64,000 bases of DNA from Actinoplanes palleronii (GCF_016862315.1 NZ_BOMS01000122.1:36222-100221); one strand, 5' to 3'. Positions 8,126-16,055 are shown, counted from the first letter of the stretch. The notes: generated by a model not told the origin, from the letters alone. Translations and numbers: made by a program.

Positions 8126-8619
8126 GGGGCGTTAGGCTACTCATCCGGCCGCCCGGGGCCATGGTCACCCGGTGCGCGGCACGGGATCCCGCGGAATTCC
8201 CCGAAACGACAGGGGACGCAATGAGCGGCGGGGCCCTCCCCGGCACCCGCCGCCCACGCTCTGTTGGGACAGATTTTGCCTTACCGTCCGTATCCATGTG
8301 AAGGACTTTCAGATGTGACCCAGGTCACATTTAACTTTATTAACCATTACTTTTGTCGCGTGGTCTCGTTCCCATGGGGGATGCGCCGCATGGGCAAATA
8401 CCCCAGATGGCGTGATCATGGATAGATCCCCCGGTAAGTCCGTGTCGGCAAAATGACACCGGTCGCCTACTATCAGTTACGATATTGACTCTCAGGTCGC
8501 TGAAGACCGTCTCGCGCCGAAGGTGCCGTAGGACACGTGTCGCGGCCCCAGGAGCGGGAATGGTGAACAGGTACCCGGAGTTTCACCCGACGAAAGCGAT
8601 TCCCGCAGACGGAGGCATC
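8126..8619. other. 494-bp AT-rich intergenic region between trmH and thioredoxin genes
   Basis: No convincing gene. Bases 8313-8480 are much more A/T-rich than the rest of the window (TTAACTTTATTAACC). They hold a CRP-type palindrome, small inverted repeats (CCCATG/CATGGG at about 8371-8396; GTGTC/GACAC near 8442-8459) and a TACTAT at 8468-8473 that could be a -10 box for the thioredoxin gene, about 145 nt upstream of its start. This implies a long 5' leader or a small RNA. Confidence 0.5.
8314..8329. promoter_or_regulatory. CRP/GlxR-type operator
   Basis: TGTGACCCAGGTCACA matches TGTGA-N6-TCACA exactly and extends to a perfect 8+8 palindrome (ATGTGACC-CA-GGTCACAT, 8313-8330). It lies 188 bp from the trmH start and 290 bp from the thioredoxin start. 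Confidence 0.65.
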
Positions 8620-9045
8620 ATGGCGACAGTTGCGCTGACCGCAGCGAACTTCGACGAGGTCACCAGCAAGGACGGCATCGTCCTGGTCGACTTCTGGGCC
8701 AGCTGGTGCGGGCCCTGTGTGCGTTTCGCGCCGACCTACGAGCGTTCCTCGGAGAAGCACTCGGCGATCACCTTCGGCAAGGTGGACACCGAGGCCGAGC
8801 AGGCTCTGGCGGCCAAGTTCGACATCCGGTCAATCCCGACGATCATGGCGATCCGCGACGGCATCGTGGTGTTCGCGCAGCCCGGCGCGCTCCCCGAGTC
8901 GGCTCTGGAGAGCCTCATCGAGAAGGTCGAGCAACTCGACATGACCGAGGTGCGCGATCAGGTCGCGGCGCACAAGAAGACGCACGACACCAAGGCACCG
9001 AGCACCGAGGAGCCCGCCCGCGCCACCAGTGGCGCGACGAGCTGA
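8620..9045 (+). CDS. Thioredoxin
   Basis: A 141-aa thioredoxin-fold protein with the active site WASWCGPC (residues 29-36), KVDTEAEQALAAKFDIRSIPT and the cis-Pro before TIM. It reduces protein disulfides in the cytoplasm. It is longer than E. coli TrxA because of a charged C-terminal tail (about residues 110-141). The ATG at 8620 follows GGAGGCATC; an upstream in-frame ATG at 8485 is not needed. No thioredoxin reductase is nearby. A terminator follows at once, so it is monocistronic. Confidence 0.92.
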   Translation: MATVALTAANFDEVTSKDGIVLVDFWASWCGPCVRFAPTYERSSEKHSAITFGKVDTEAEQALAAKFDIRSIPTIMAIRDGIVVFAQPGALPESALESLIEKVEQLDMTEVRDQVAAHKKTHDTKAPSTEEPARATSGATS

Positions 9046-9056
9046 CCAGCTGAAAC

Positions 9057-9094
9057 AAAGGCCCGCAGACCGGTTCCGGTCCGCGGGCCTTTTG
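9057..9094 (+). terminator. Intrinsic terminator after the thioredoxin gene
   Basis: A long hairpin (AAAGGCCCGC-A-GACCGG-TT-CCGGTC-C-GCGGGCCTTT) followed by T residues, 12 nt after the stop codon. Confidence 0.9.
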
Positions 9095-9176
9095 CTGTCC
9101 GCCGCCGTACGCCGTCCGTGTCCGCGGTCGGCGGAAGTGATGGACAGCGACTCGTACGTGTGTTCGAATATCCGCC

Positions 9177-11126
9177 ATGCGATGGTCTCACCTGTCGGCT
9201 CCGACCGGCGACGGCGCGCTCCCGGACGGGGCGGCGGCAACGGCTCCTCCCCTGCCGCTGGCGCTGCCCGGCGCGACCGTGCGCACCTTCGACACCCCCG
9301 GGTTCGCCGGCATGACGTTCTACGAGATCCGCGCCAAGTCACTGATCAACCGGGTGCCCGGCGCCTCCCGCGTGCCGTTCGAGTGGACCGTGAACCCCTA
9401 TCGCGGCTGCTCCCACGCCTGCACGTACTGCCTGTCCGGTGACACCCCGATCCTGCTCGCCGACGGGTCCACCCGGCCGCTCGCCGAGATCCGCCCGGGC
9501 GACTCGGTGCTGGGCACGATGGGCGCCGGCCCGCACCGGCGGTATGTGCCGACCACCGTGCTCGACCACTGGGCCACCAGCAAGCCGGCGTTCCGGGTCA
9601 CCCTGGCCGACGGCACCCGGCTGGTCTCCAGCGGCGATCACCGGTTCCTCACCGACCGCGGGTGGCGGCACGTCAGCCCGAGCCGGCCGCACCAGCCGGC
9701 CCTCGCGATCGGCGACCTGATGTCCGGGGTGGGCCGGTTCGCCGACCCGCCCAAGGAGTCCCCCGACTACCAGGCCGGTTTCCTCTGCGGCCTGCTCCGC
9801 GGGGACGCCGCCGGCCGGATCGGCCGCGAGGGCGACTCCTGGATCCGCGCCGACGGCTATCTGCACGACGTCTCCCTGCCGGAGGCGCTGCGCTGGCCCG
9901 AGCTGCCCTCCGGCGACTGGTTCCGGGGCTTCCTGGCCGGGGCGTTCGGCGCGGTCGGGCGCTGCGAGCGGCTCGCCGTCGTCTTCGAGAGCCCCGACCG
10001 GATCTACCTCCGCTGGATCACCGAGGCGCTCACCCACCTGGGCCTGACCAGCCGGACCCCGGCCCGCAGCCGGTCCGGCCGGTCCGGCGGGGCGGACGCC
10101 GGCCGGGTGGAGACCGGGCGCGACCTCTGGTCGGCGCTGCGCTTCCGGCACCTCACCGGCGTGCTGGACGCCCCGCTCGACGCGTCCGGTGTCGGGGTCC
10201 GCGGCGACCGCCGGCTCACCGTCGTCGACATCGAGGACCTCGGCCTCACCCTGCCGCTCTTCGACATCTCCACCGGCACCGGCGACTTCATCGCCGACGG
10301 CGTGGTCAGCCACAACTGCTTCGCCCGCAGCACCCACCAATACCTCGACCTCGACGCCGGCCGCGACTTCGACACCCGCATCGTGGTGAAGGTGAACGCC
10401 GGCGAGCTGATCCGCCGCGAGCTCGCCGGGCCCCGCTGGTCCGGCGCCCCGATCGCGATGGGCACCAACGTCGACGTCTACCAGCGCGCCGAGGGCCGCT
10501 ACCGGCTGATGCCGGAGATCCTGGCCGCGTTGCGCGACCACGCCAACCCGTTCTCGATCCTCACCAAGGGCACGCTGATCCTGCGCGACCTGGAGCTGCT
10601 CCGGCAGGCCGCCGAGGTGGCCCGGGTCAGCCTGGCCTTCTCGATCGGCTTCCTGGACGAGCAGGTGTGGCGCTCCGCCGAGCCGGGCACGCCCAGCCCC
10701 GGCCGCCGGCTCGACGCCGTCCGCCGGCTGACCGACGCCGGTTTCGCGGTCGGCGTCCTGCTGGCCCCGATCCTGCCCGGGCTGACCGATTCCGAGGAGT
10801 CGCTCGACGCGACGGTCGCCGCCGTCGCCGCGGCCGGCGCCACCAGCGTCACCCCGATCCCGCTGCACCTGCGCCCCGGCGCCCGGGAGTGGTATGCGTC
10901 CTGGCTGGCCCGGGAGTATCCGCGTCTCGTCCCCCGGCACCGCGAGCTGTTCGCCGACGGCGCCTATTCACCGCGGCGCTATCAGGACGAGCTCGCCGCC
11001 CGGGTCCGGATGGCCGCCCGGCGCCACGGCCTGCACCGCCCCACTCCGGCCGAGTTCCGCACCCTGCCCGACCCGGCCGGGCCCGCACCGGCCGCACCCC
11101 GCGCCGACCAGCTCACGCTGCTGTGA
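9177..11126 (+). CDS. Rv2578c-family radical SAM protein containing an intein
   Basis: A 649-aa precursor. The extein parts (1-84 and 381-649) join to a 353-aa radical SAM protein of the Rv2578c/SplB-like group. The iron-sulfur motif CSHACTYCFARSTHQYLD is interrupted: the N-extein ends CSHACTY and the third cluster Cys is the first C-extein residue, Cys381. The C-extein continues with the TIM barrel (VVKVNAGELIRREL, IAMGTNVDVYQRAEGRYRLM, PFSILTKGTLILRDLELL). Only spliced protein could bind the 4Fe-4S cluster and cleave SAM. The substrate of the family is unknown. The ATG at 9177 gives the usual MRWSHLS start; an upstream terminator isolates the gene. Confidence 0.9.
   Translation: MRWSHLSAPTGDGALPDGAAATAPPLPLALPGATVRTFDTPGFAGMTFYEIRAKSLINRVPGASRVPFEWTVNPYRGCSHACTYCLSGDTPILLADGSTRPLAEIRPGDSVLGTMGAGPHRRYVPTTVLDHWATSKPAFRVTLADGTRLVSSGDHRFLTDRGWRHVSPSRPHQPALAIGDLMSGVGRFADPPKESPDYQAGFLCGLLRGDAAGRIGREGDSWIRADGYLHDVSLPEALRWPELPSGDWFRGFLAGAFGAVGRCERLAVVFESPDRIYLRWITEALTHLGLTSRTPARSRSGRSGGADAGRVETGRDLWSALRFRHLTGVLDAPLDASGVGVRGDRRLTVVDIEDLGLTLPLFDISTGTGDFIADGVVSHNCFARSTHQYLDLDAGRDFDTRIVVKVNAGELIRRELAGPRWSGAPIAMGTNVDVYQRAEGRYRLMPEILAALRDHANPFSILTKGTLILRDLELLRQAAEVARVSLAFSIGFLDEQVWRSAEPGTPSPGRRLDAVRRLTDAGFAVGVLLAPILPGLTDSEESLDATVAAVAAAGATSVTPIPLHLRPGAREWYASWLAREYPRLVPRHRELFADGAYSPRRYQDELAARVRMAARRHGLHRPTPAEFRTLPDPAGPAPAAPRADQLTLL
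9429..10316 (+). mobile_element. In-frame intein with decayed LAGLIDADG endonuclease
   Basis: A 296-aa intein, residues 85-380 of the host ORF. It starts with Cys (CLSGDTPILLADGSTRPL, block A), has block B (GDHRFLTDRGW), C-terminal blocks F/G (LPLFDISTGTGDFIADGVVSHN) and is followed by Cys+1. His-Asn at the end and Cys at both splice junctions predict active splicing. The centre (about 200-275) looks like a LAGLIDADG homing endonuclease: GFLCGLLRGDAAG keeps one Asp, but FLAGAFGAVG has Gly and Val where active enzymes have Asp and Glu (FDAEG-like), so cutting activity is probably lost. Confidence 0.88.
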
Positions 11127-11143
11127 CCCCACCCGCGCCTGGC

Positions 11144-11149
11144 TAGAGT
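11144..11149 (+). promoter_or_regulatory. -10 box of a leaderless promoter
   Basis: TAGAGT ends 6 nt before the ATG at 11156, so transcription would start at or next to the start codon; no Shine-Dalgarno is seen. Confidence 0.5.
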
Positions 11150-11155
11150 CGGTGT

Positions 11156-11563
11156 ATGCGTACTGCTCAGCAGATCCTGGCCGAGGCGAACGTGATCGCG
11201 GTGGTCGGCGCGTCACGGGATCCGTTCAAGCCCGCGCACGCGGTGCCGTTGCAGATGCTGCGACACGGCTGGCGGATCATCCCGGTCAATCCGTACGTCG
11301 ATGAGGTCTTCGGGGTGAAGACGGTCCCGACCCTGGCGGACCTGGCGGAGCCGGTCGACCTGGTGGACGTCTTCCGTCCGTCGCGGGAGGCGGCCGAGGT
11401 GGTGCGCCAGGCGGTGGCGATCGGGGCGCCCGCGGTGTGGCTGCAGAGCGGCATCTTCTCGGCCGAGGCCCGGCGGATCGCCGAGGAGGCCGGCATCGAC
11501 TACGTCGAGGACAGCTGCCTCGCCGTGGAACGCGCCCGCGGCAACCTCACGAAGAACACCTGA
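11156..11563 (+). CDS. CoA-binding protein (YccU-like Rossmann domain)
   Basis: A 135-aa single-domain protein with the CoA_binding_2 fold. NVIAVVGASRDPFKPAHAVP is the nucleotide loop; IIPVNPYVDEVFGVKTVPTL, VDVFRPSREAAEVVRQA and PAVWLQSGIFS follow the strand order of succinyl-CoA-synthetase-type CoA-binding domains, and DSCLAVERAR closes it. It binds CoA in related structures; no reaction is known. Appears leaderless (TAGAGT -10 box). It is convergent with the SDR gene. Confidence 0.85.
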   Translation: MRTAQQILAEANVIAVVGASRDPFKPAHAVPLQMLRHGWRIIPVNPYVDEVFGVKTVPTLADLAEPVDLVDVFRPSREAAEVVRQAVAIGAPAVWLQSGIFSAEARRIAEEAGIDYVEDSCLAVERARGNLTKNT

Positions 11564-11596
11564 CGCTGACCGACGCGAGCGCGTGACCGGGAGCGG

Positions 11597-11630
11597 TCAG
11601 GCCGGGCCCGTCGGAGCGGCCCCGGCCTGA
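11597..11630. terminator. Inverted repeat between convergent genes, possible terminator
   Basis: TCAGGCCGGG and CCCGGCCTGA flank a 14-nt loop, 34 nt after the CoA-binding gene and 13 nt from the end of the SDR gene. No U-tract. Confidence 0.55.
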
Positions 11631-11642
11631 GACCGGCACGGA

Positions 11643-12398
11643 TCAGCGGAACTGGGCCTCGCGCACGCTGTTCCCGCCGTCCACGACAAGCATCTGCCCG
11701 GTGATGTAGGACGCGGCCGGCGAGCAGAGAAACGCCACCGCCGCGGCGACCTCGTCCGGCGTGCCGGGGCGACCGATCGGCGTGCCCAGGCCCTGCTTGA
11801 TCTCGGTCACCGTCGAGGCCGCCGTGTAGATCGTCCCCGGTGCCACGCAGTTCACGTTGACCCCGTCGGCGACCAGTTCCATCGCCAGCGCCCGGGTCAG
11901 CCCGACCACGCCGGCCTTGGCCGCCGCGTAGGCCGCCTCGGTGGGCAGCGCGTTCACCGGGCCGGCGGTGGCCGCGAGGTTCACGACCCGGCCCCAGCCG
12001 CGCTCCGACATGCCGCCGATGAACGCCCGGCTGCACAGGAACGCCGTGCTCAGGTTCCGATCGATTTCGGCCTTCCACTCGTCCAGGGTGAGCTGGGCGA
12101 CCGGGCGGAGCACCTCCGGGCTGGCCCGGCTCGCCAGGCCGGCGTTGTTCACCAGCACCTCGACGTCGCCGAGCTGGTCGATGATCGCGTCGGCGAGCGC
12201 GCCCACCTCGGCCTCGTCGGTCAGGTCGGCGACGAAGCCGGTGACACCCAACTCGGAGGCGCGGTCGTGGATCCGGCGGGTGGTGGACACGATCGCCACC
12301 CGGGCGCCCAGGTCACGCAGCCGGCGAGCGGTCGCGTACCCGATACCGTCCGGGCTTCCCGCGCCGGTCACCAGCGCGACCTTCCCATCCAAACGCAT
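11643..12398 (-). CDS. Short-chain dehydrogenase/reductase (classical SDR)
   Basis: A 251-aa SDR with the NAD(P) loop VTGAGSPDGIGYATA, NNAG (VLVNNAGLA), the YxxxK-type catalytic pair in EAAYAAAKAGVVGLTRAL and the C-terminal GQMLVVDGG. The catalytic Ser position is unusual: the segment before Tyr reads VVNLAATAGPVNALPTEAAY, so the usual Ser may be replaced by Ala or Thr. I chose ATG 12398 (MRLDGKVALVTG); a GTG at 12404 has a better-spaced GGAGG, and the frame stays open for 76 residues upstream with an acidic segment. The substrate is unknown. Confidence 0.85.
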   Translation of the reverse strand: MRLDGKVALVTGAGSPDGIGYATARRLRDLGARVAIVSTTRRIHDRASELGVTGFVADLTDEAEVGALADAIIDQLGDVEVLVNNAGLASRASPEVLRPVAQLTLDEWKAEIDRNLSTAFLCSRAFIGGMSERGWGRVVNLAATAGPVNALPTEAAYAAAKAGVVGLTRALAMELVADGVNVNCVAPGTIYTAASTVTEIKQGLGTPIGRPGTPDEVAAAVAFLCSPAASYITGQMLVVDGGNSVREAQFR

Positions 12399-12712
12399 GG
12401 TCACCGCAGCCTCCGCACTCGCTTCCTCGAACTCCGCCTCGACCACCTCGGCCGTGATCTCGACCGGCCGGTCCGGATCACTGCCAGGCACGCCGGACCG
12501 TGGTGGCCGGCTGTCAGCCGGACGGGTGGCGTCACGCCGCGAGGGGCTGCCGCCGGTGGAACGGGCGTCGAAGACCATGCGGCGATCCTGCCCGCTCCCG
12601 GAGGCGGGGGCAAACATCTGCGTCACCGTGGCGTAATCGGCGGCCCGCCGCCGCGGAACGCCGCACCGGCGGCCCGCGACTCACCGAGCCGATTTTCCGG
12701 CACGCCGGTAAT

Positions 12713-13357
12713 TCAGCGACCCGGTTCCGGAGAATTGATCCGTGTGCTGGTCAGCGGGGTGACCGGACCCTCCTCGACGAAGACCAGCGGCGCCTCGTCG
12801 CCGTAGTGCGCGGGCAGTGCGACGCGGGCCAGATCCACGTCCCGGGTGCCGATCTCGACCCCGGCGCCGTCATGACGACTCCCCACGGTGACGATCCGCA
12901 CTCCACGGGCGGACCAGTACGCCAGGTCGGCAACCACCCGATCGTGCCACTCGCCGAGGTCGGTGACCGCGTGCGCGGCGTCCCGTACGACGATGCAGTT
13001 GTTGCCGGCGGTCTGCCGCAGGAAATCGTCGAACCCGGCCGCGGCGGACGGCACGCGATAGACGATCGCCCGTACCCGAAGCTGATCCACCTCGAGCCCG
13101 GCGAAGCTGGCGGCGAACCGCGTCCGCCCGGCCTGTTCGATCTGTTCCATCGCCGCGCGCAGCGGCGCCGGCGTGACCGGCATCCGGACCCCGCCGACCT
13201 CGGTGTGCTCCGGTGCCCGGCTGAACTCGCAGCCGGCCGTCCGCCACCCACCGACCCGGCCGGCCGCCTCCGCCTCCCCGGCGCTGTCCGGTTCCGCACA
13301 TCCGCCGATCATGAGCAGTCCGACGAGGAGCAGCCGGCTGAGCCGTACCCGATGCAT
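12713..13357 (-). CDS. Putative lipoprotein, unknown function
   Basis: A 214-aa secreted protein: a basic N-terminus (MHRVRLSR), a hydrophobic stretch, then a lipobox LMIGGC with the acylated Cys at residue 20. The mature part has CEFSRAPEH, a second Cys (GNNCIVVRD) and no recognised domain. Start chosen at 13357, 5 nt after GAGGGGAG; an ATG five codons upstream lacks the spacing. It would be anchored on the outer face of the membrane. It stands alone between the SDR gene and the DMT exporter. Confidence 0.7.
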   Translation of the reverse strand: MHRVRLSRLLLVGLLMIGGCAEPDSAGEAEAAGRVGGWRTAGCEFSRAPEHTEVGGVRMPVTPAPLRAAMEQIEQAGRTRFAASFAGLEVDQLRVRAIVYRVPSAAAGFDDFLRQTAGNNCIVVRDAAHAVTDLGEWHDRVVADLAYWSARGVRIVTVGSRHDGAGVEIGTRDVDLARVALPAHYGDEAPLVFVEEGPVTPLTSTRINSPEPGR

Positions 13358-13511
13358 CGCATCTCCCCTCAATACCGTGCCCGCTCGAACCTCGCCACTC
13401 GTGCAACGACGCGGCCGGGTTCCCCAGTGACGGCTCAGATGTCAGCAAAACCCCGCAAAAACGACAGCCGTCACCGTTTCCACAAACCCCAACCCTTCGG
13501 GGTACGGATGA

Positions 13512-14450
13512 TCAGGTCGGCAGCGACTCCCGCACCCGGGCGGCCCGGGTGGAGCGCGCCGCGCCGATGATGACCACCGCCACGCCGGCCAGCAGCAGCG
13601 ACAGCCCCGGCAGGGTGCCCGGTCGCGGGACCTGGCCCAGCCAGAGCCAGGCGAGCAGCGCGGCGCCCGGCACCTCGAGCAGGATCAGGACGCTGACCGT
13701 GGTCGCCGAGGTGTGCTGCAGCGCGTAGTTGAACATCGAGTGCCCGAGCAGCTGCGCGCCGGCCACCAGCCCGAGGATCGCGGCCCAGGCCTGGGGCGGA
13801 TACCCGGTCAGGTCGACACCCCCGGCCAGGCAGACGACGAGCAGCAGCACGGCGCACACGCCGTAACAGATCCAGGTGTACGTCGTGGTGCTCAACGCCA
13901 CCCGGGCCTGCTCGCCGAGCGCCGTGTAGACCGCCGCGAAGATCGCGCCGAGCACGGCCAGCGCGTCGGCCAGCACGGCCTGCCCGGACACCCCGACGTC
14001 GGCGCCGGTCGCCCAGGCCGCACCGGCCACCGCCAGCACGATGCCGACCCAGCCGGCCGCCGACGGGCGCCGCCCCTGCCACGCCGCGATCAGGCCCTGC
14101 CACACCGGCTGGGTGGCGACCAGCGCGGTCGAGGTGGCCACCGTGCCGAGCTGCACGCTCGGCATCCACGTACCGAAGTGCGCGGCCAGCGCCACCCCGG
14201 CGAGCAACGCGAACATCCCGGCCCGGCGGCGCGAACCGCGGATCGTGTCACGCACCTCGGCCCGGCGCGGGCCGAGCGCGACCGGGGTGAGCGCCACCGA
14301 CGCCAGCCCGTTGCGCCAGAACGCGACAGCCAGCGCCGGCGCCGCCGCGAACGCGATCAACGGCGCCGACGAGGAGACCGCGCAGACCGCCACTGCCAGC
14401 GCCAACACCGTGAGCGGGGCGATCGGTTGCCCTGATGAGCGCATATTCAT
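13512..14450 (-). CDS. EamA-type (DMT superfamily) exporter
   Basis: A 312-aa membrane protein with ten predicted helices arranged as two EamA repeats of five, as in RhaT/YdcZ-like metabolite exporters. Typical pieces are FWRNGLASVAL, TSTALVATQPVWQGLIAAW in repeat 1 and HTSATTVSVLILLEVPGAALLAWLWLGQ in repeat 2. Start placed at ATG 14450 (MNMRSSGQP); the open frame upstream is not membrane-like. The substrate is unknown. Divergent from a HAD phosphatase across a short region with a 7-bp dyad. Confidence 0.85.
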   Translation of the reverse strand: MNMRSSGQPIAPLTVLALAVAVCAVSSSAPLIAFAAAPALAVAFWRNGLASVALTPVALGPRRAEVRDTIRGSRRRAGMFALLAGVALAAHFGTWMPSVQLGTVATSTALVATQPVWQGLIAAWQGRRPSAAGWVGIVLAVAGAAWATGADVGVSGQAVLADALAVLGAIFAAVYTALGEQARVALSTTTYTWICYGVCAVLLLVVCLAGGVDLTGYPPQAWAAILGLVAGAQLLGHSMFNYALQHTSATTVSVLILLEVPGAALLAWLWLGQVPRPGTLPGLSLLLAGVAVVIIGAARSTRAARVRESLPT

Positions 14451-14492
14451 CACCGGCCGTCGCTTCTTGCACAGCCCAGCAGGGGTGTTTGC

Positions 14493-14514
14493 CACTGTCG
14501 GTTGGCGGACAGTG
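14493..14514. promoter_or_regulatory. Dyad between divergent DMT-exporter and HAD genes, candidate operator
   Basis: CACTGTC and GACAGTG form 7-bp arms around an 8-bp spacer, 42 bp upstream of the exporter start and 71 bp upstream of the HAD start. Confidence 0.35.
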
Positions 14515-14584
14515 ACGGAATCGCTACAGTCACCGACGGCCCCATGGCCATTTTCATCCCTCGATGCCCCGGAGGCCGATTTCC

Positions 14585-15283
14585 ATGCCCGCATACCGCG
14601 CGGTGGTATTCGACTTCTTCGGCACCCTGACCCGCTCGGTGCAGCGCGGTCCTCAGCACGCGGCCATCGCCCGGGCGCTCGGCGCCGACCCGGAGACGAT
14701 GGTCGGCGTCCTGGATCGCACGTTCCGGGCCCGGGCCTGCGGCCGGTACGGCTCGGCCGAGGCCACCCTGCGCTTCGTCATCGAGCAGGCCGGCGGCCGG
14801 CCCCGCCCCGGCGCCATCCGGGCGGCCATGCCGGCCCGCGTCGACGCGCTCCGCGCCGACACCCGGCTCCGCGCCGACGCGGTCAGCGCGCTCACCGCGA
14901 TCCGCGACCGCGGTGTGCGCACGGCACTGATCAGCGACTGCACCCACGAGCTACCCGCCTTCCTGCCCGGGCTCCCGGTGGCGCCGTTGCTGGACGCCCA
15001 GATCTTCTCCGTCGAGCTGGGCGTCTGCAAGCCGGACCCCCGGATCTACCTGGCCGCCTGCGAGCGGCTCGACGTCCACCCGGAGGAGTGCCTGTACGTC
15101 GGCGACGGCGGCAGCCACGAACTGACCGGCGCGGCCGCGGTCGGCATGACCCCGGTCCGGCTGGCCGCCCTGGACCTCGCCGATCACCTGGTCTTCGACG
15201 CCGACACCACGTTCACGGGCCGCACCGTCCGCTCCCTGACCGAGGTCCTGACGCTGCTCGACCACGCCCCCGCCCTGGTCTAA
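14585..15283 (+). CDS. HAD-superfamily hydrolase
   Basis: A 232-aa HAD phosphatase of the subfamily with an alpha-helical cap. Motif I FDFFGTLTRS (second Asp replaced by Phe-Gly, as is common in DFFGTL HADs), motif II LISDCTHE, motif III Lys in GVCKPDPRIYLAA and motif IV YVGDGGSHELTGA are all visible. Phosphatase activity on a small phosphorylated metabolite is the likely role; the substrate is unknown. Start at ATG 14585 (MPAYRAVVFDF) after CCGGAGGCCGATTTCC. Confidence 0.85.
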   Translation: MPAYRAVVFDFFGTLTRSVQRGPQHAAIARALGADPETMVGVLDRTFRARACGRYGSAEATLRFVIEQAGGRPRPGAIRAAMPARVDALRADTRLRADAVSALTAIRDRGVRTALISDCTHELPAFLPGLPVAPLLDAQIFSVELGVCKPDPRIYLAACERLDVHPEECLYVGDGGSHELTGAAAVGMTPVRLAALDLADHLVFDADTTFTGRTVRSLTEVLTLLDHAPALV

Positions 15284-15300
15284 CCCCACCGCTCCCGAGC

Positions 15301-15539
15301 GTGGGGATTTCGGGCGCGCACCACACCTTCACACGCAGCGCCGCCCAACCACTTACGTGGGGACTTTGGGCGCGCACCGCACCACAACTTCACACACAAC
15401 ACCGCGCGACCACCTGCGTGGGGACTTTGGGCGCGCACCGCACCACAACTTCACACACAAGGCCGCGCGACCATCTGCGTGGGGAGTTTGGGTGCGGAGG
15501 GCACCGGAACTTCACACGTGAGCTTGGTGCTGCGTCAGC
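15301..15539. repeat. 61-bp tandem repeat, about four copies
   Basis: Each unit begins GTGGGGACTTTGGGCGCGCA and continues with CCACAACTTCACACAC and CGCGCGACCA. Copies start at 15301 (56 bp, diverged), 15357, 15418 (nearly identical, 61 bp each) and 15479 (61 bp, diverged); a fifth start appears at 15540. The period is not a multiple of three and no gene covers it. It fills the gap between the HAD gene and the next gene. Confidence 0.85.
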
Positions 15540-15563
15540 GTGGGAGCGTGGGAGGATGGCGCG

Positions 15564-16055
15564 GTGACGGGTGTGCTGGACGAGGCGATCAAGAAGGCGT
15601 CGATCGCCTGGATCTCGACGGGTGACGGCCCCGCCTACGCCCTGTGGTGCATGCCGGTCGAGCTGTCCCTTGCCGTGATCACCGGTCCCGGCGAGCAGTA
15701 CGCCCCGGGCCTCGCCGACGCAAAAACGGCGACCGTCCGGCTCCGCGGCGACCACGGCGGCCTGATCGTGTCGACCGAGGCCACGGTGACCCGGCTCGAC
15801 CCGCAGGGCCCGGAGTGGGCGGAACTCGCCCCGCAACTCGCCGGCAAACGGCTGAACGCCTCCGGCACTGCCACCGAGCTTGCCGCCCGCTGGGCCGTCG
15901 CGGACTGTGCGCTGCTCGTCATCGCCCCGGCGGTGGACACCCTGGTCGCCGCGCCGGACCTGCCCGCCGAGTCGGCCGCCGCACCGCCCCGGGAAACCCC
16001 GGCCCGGGTGGCCACCCGCAAACCATTCCGCCTGCACAAAGTCGTCCGGCGCTGA
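15564..16055 (+). CDS. Flavin-binding split-barrel-like protein (pyridoxamine oxidase-like), uncharacterised
   Basis: A 163-aa soluble protein. The order of elements (VLDEAIKKASIAWIS, ALWCMPVELSLAVITGPGEQYAPGL, ATVRLRGDHGGLIVSTEATVTRLDPQGPEW) resembles the split beta-barrel of pyridoxamine-5'-phosphate-oxidase-like proteins, though motifs are weak. The last 35 residues are Pro/Ala-rich and then basic. GTG 15564 was chosen because GGAGG lies 9 nt upstream. The 61-bp repeats end directly before it. Function unknown. Confidence 0.6.
   Translation: MTGVLDEAIKKASIAWISTGDGPAYALWCMPVELSLAVITGPGEQYAPGLADAKTATVRLRGDHGGLIVSTEATVTRLDPQGPEWAELAPQLAGKRLNASGTATELAARWAVADCALLVIAPAVDTLVAAPDLPAESAAAPPRETPARVATRKPFRLHKVVRR

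Noticed and set aside
8383..8424. 13-codon ATG ORF in the thioredoxin leader
   Set aside because: No Shine-Dalgarno, and it is too short to judge without conservation.
8331..8620. Known riboswitch (c-di-AMP/ydaO type) before the thioredoxin gene
   Set aside because: Conserved core bases of the ydaO class were not found by eye; only generic hairpins are present.
9339..10940. 533-codon frame antisense to the intein-containing gene
   Set aside because: Low-complexity composition; the plus-strand frame has intein and radical SAM motifs.
15301..15539. CRISPR array at the 61-bp repeats
   Set aside because: Units are directly adjacent with no unique spacers, and no cas genes are near.
15284..15563. 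Coding region through the 61-bp repeats (repetitive peptide)
   Set aside because: A period of 61 shifts frame at every unit, so the peptide is not truly repetitive; it is an extension of a frame that overlaps the HAD gene.
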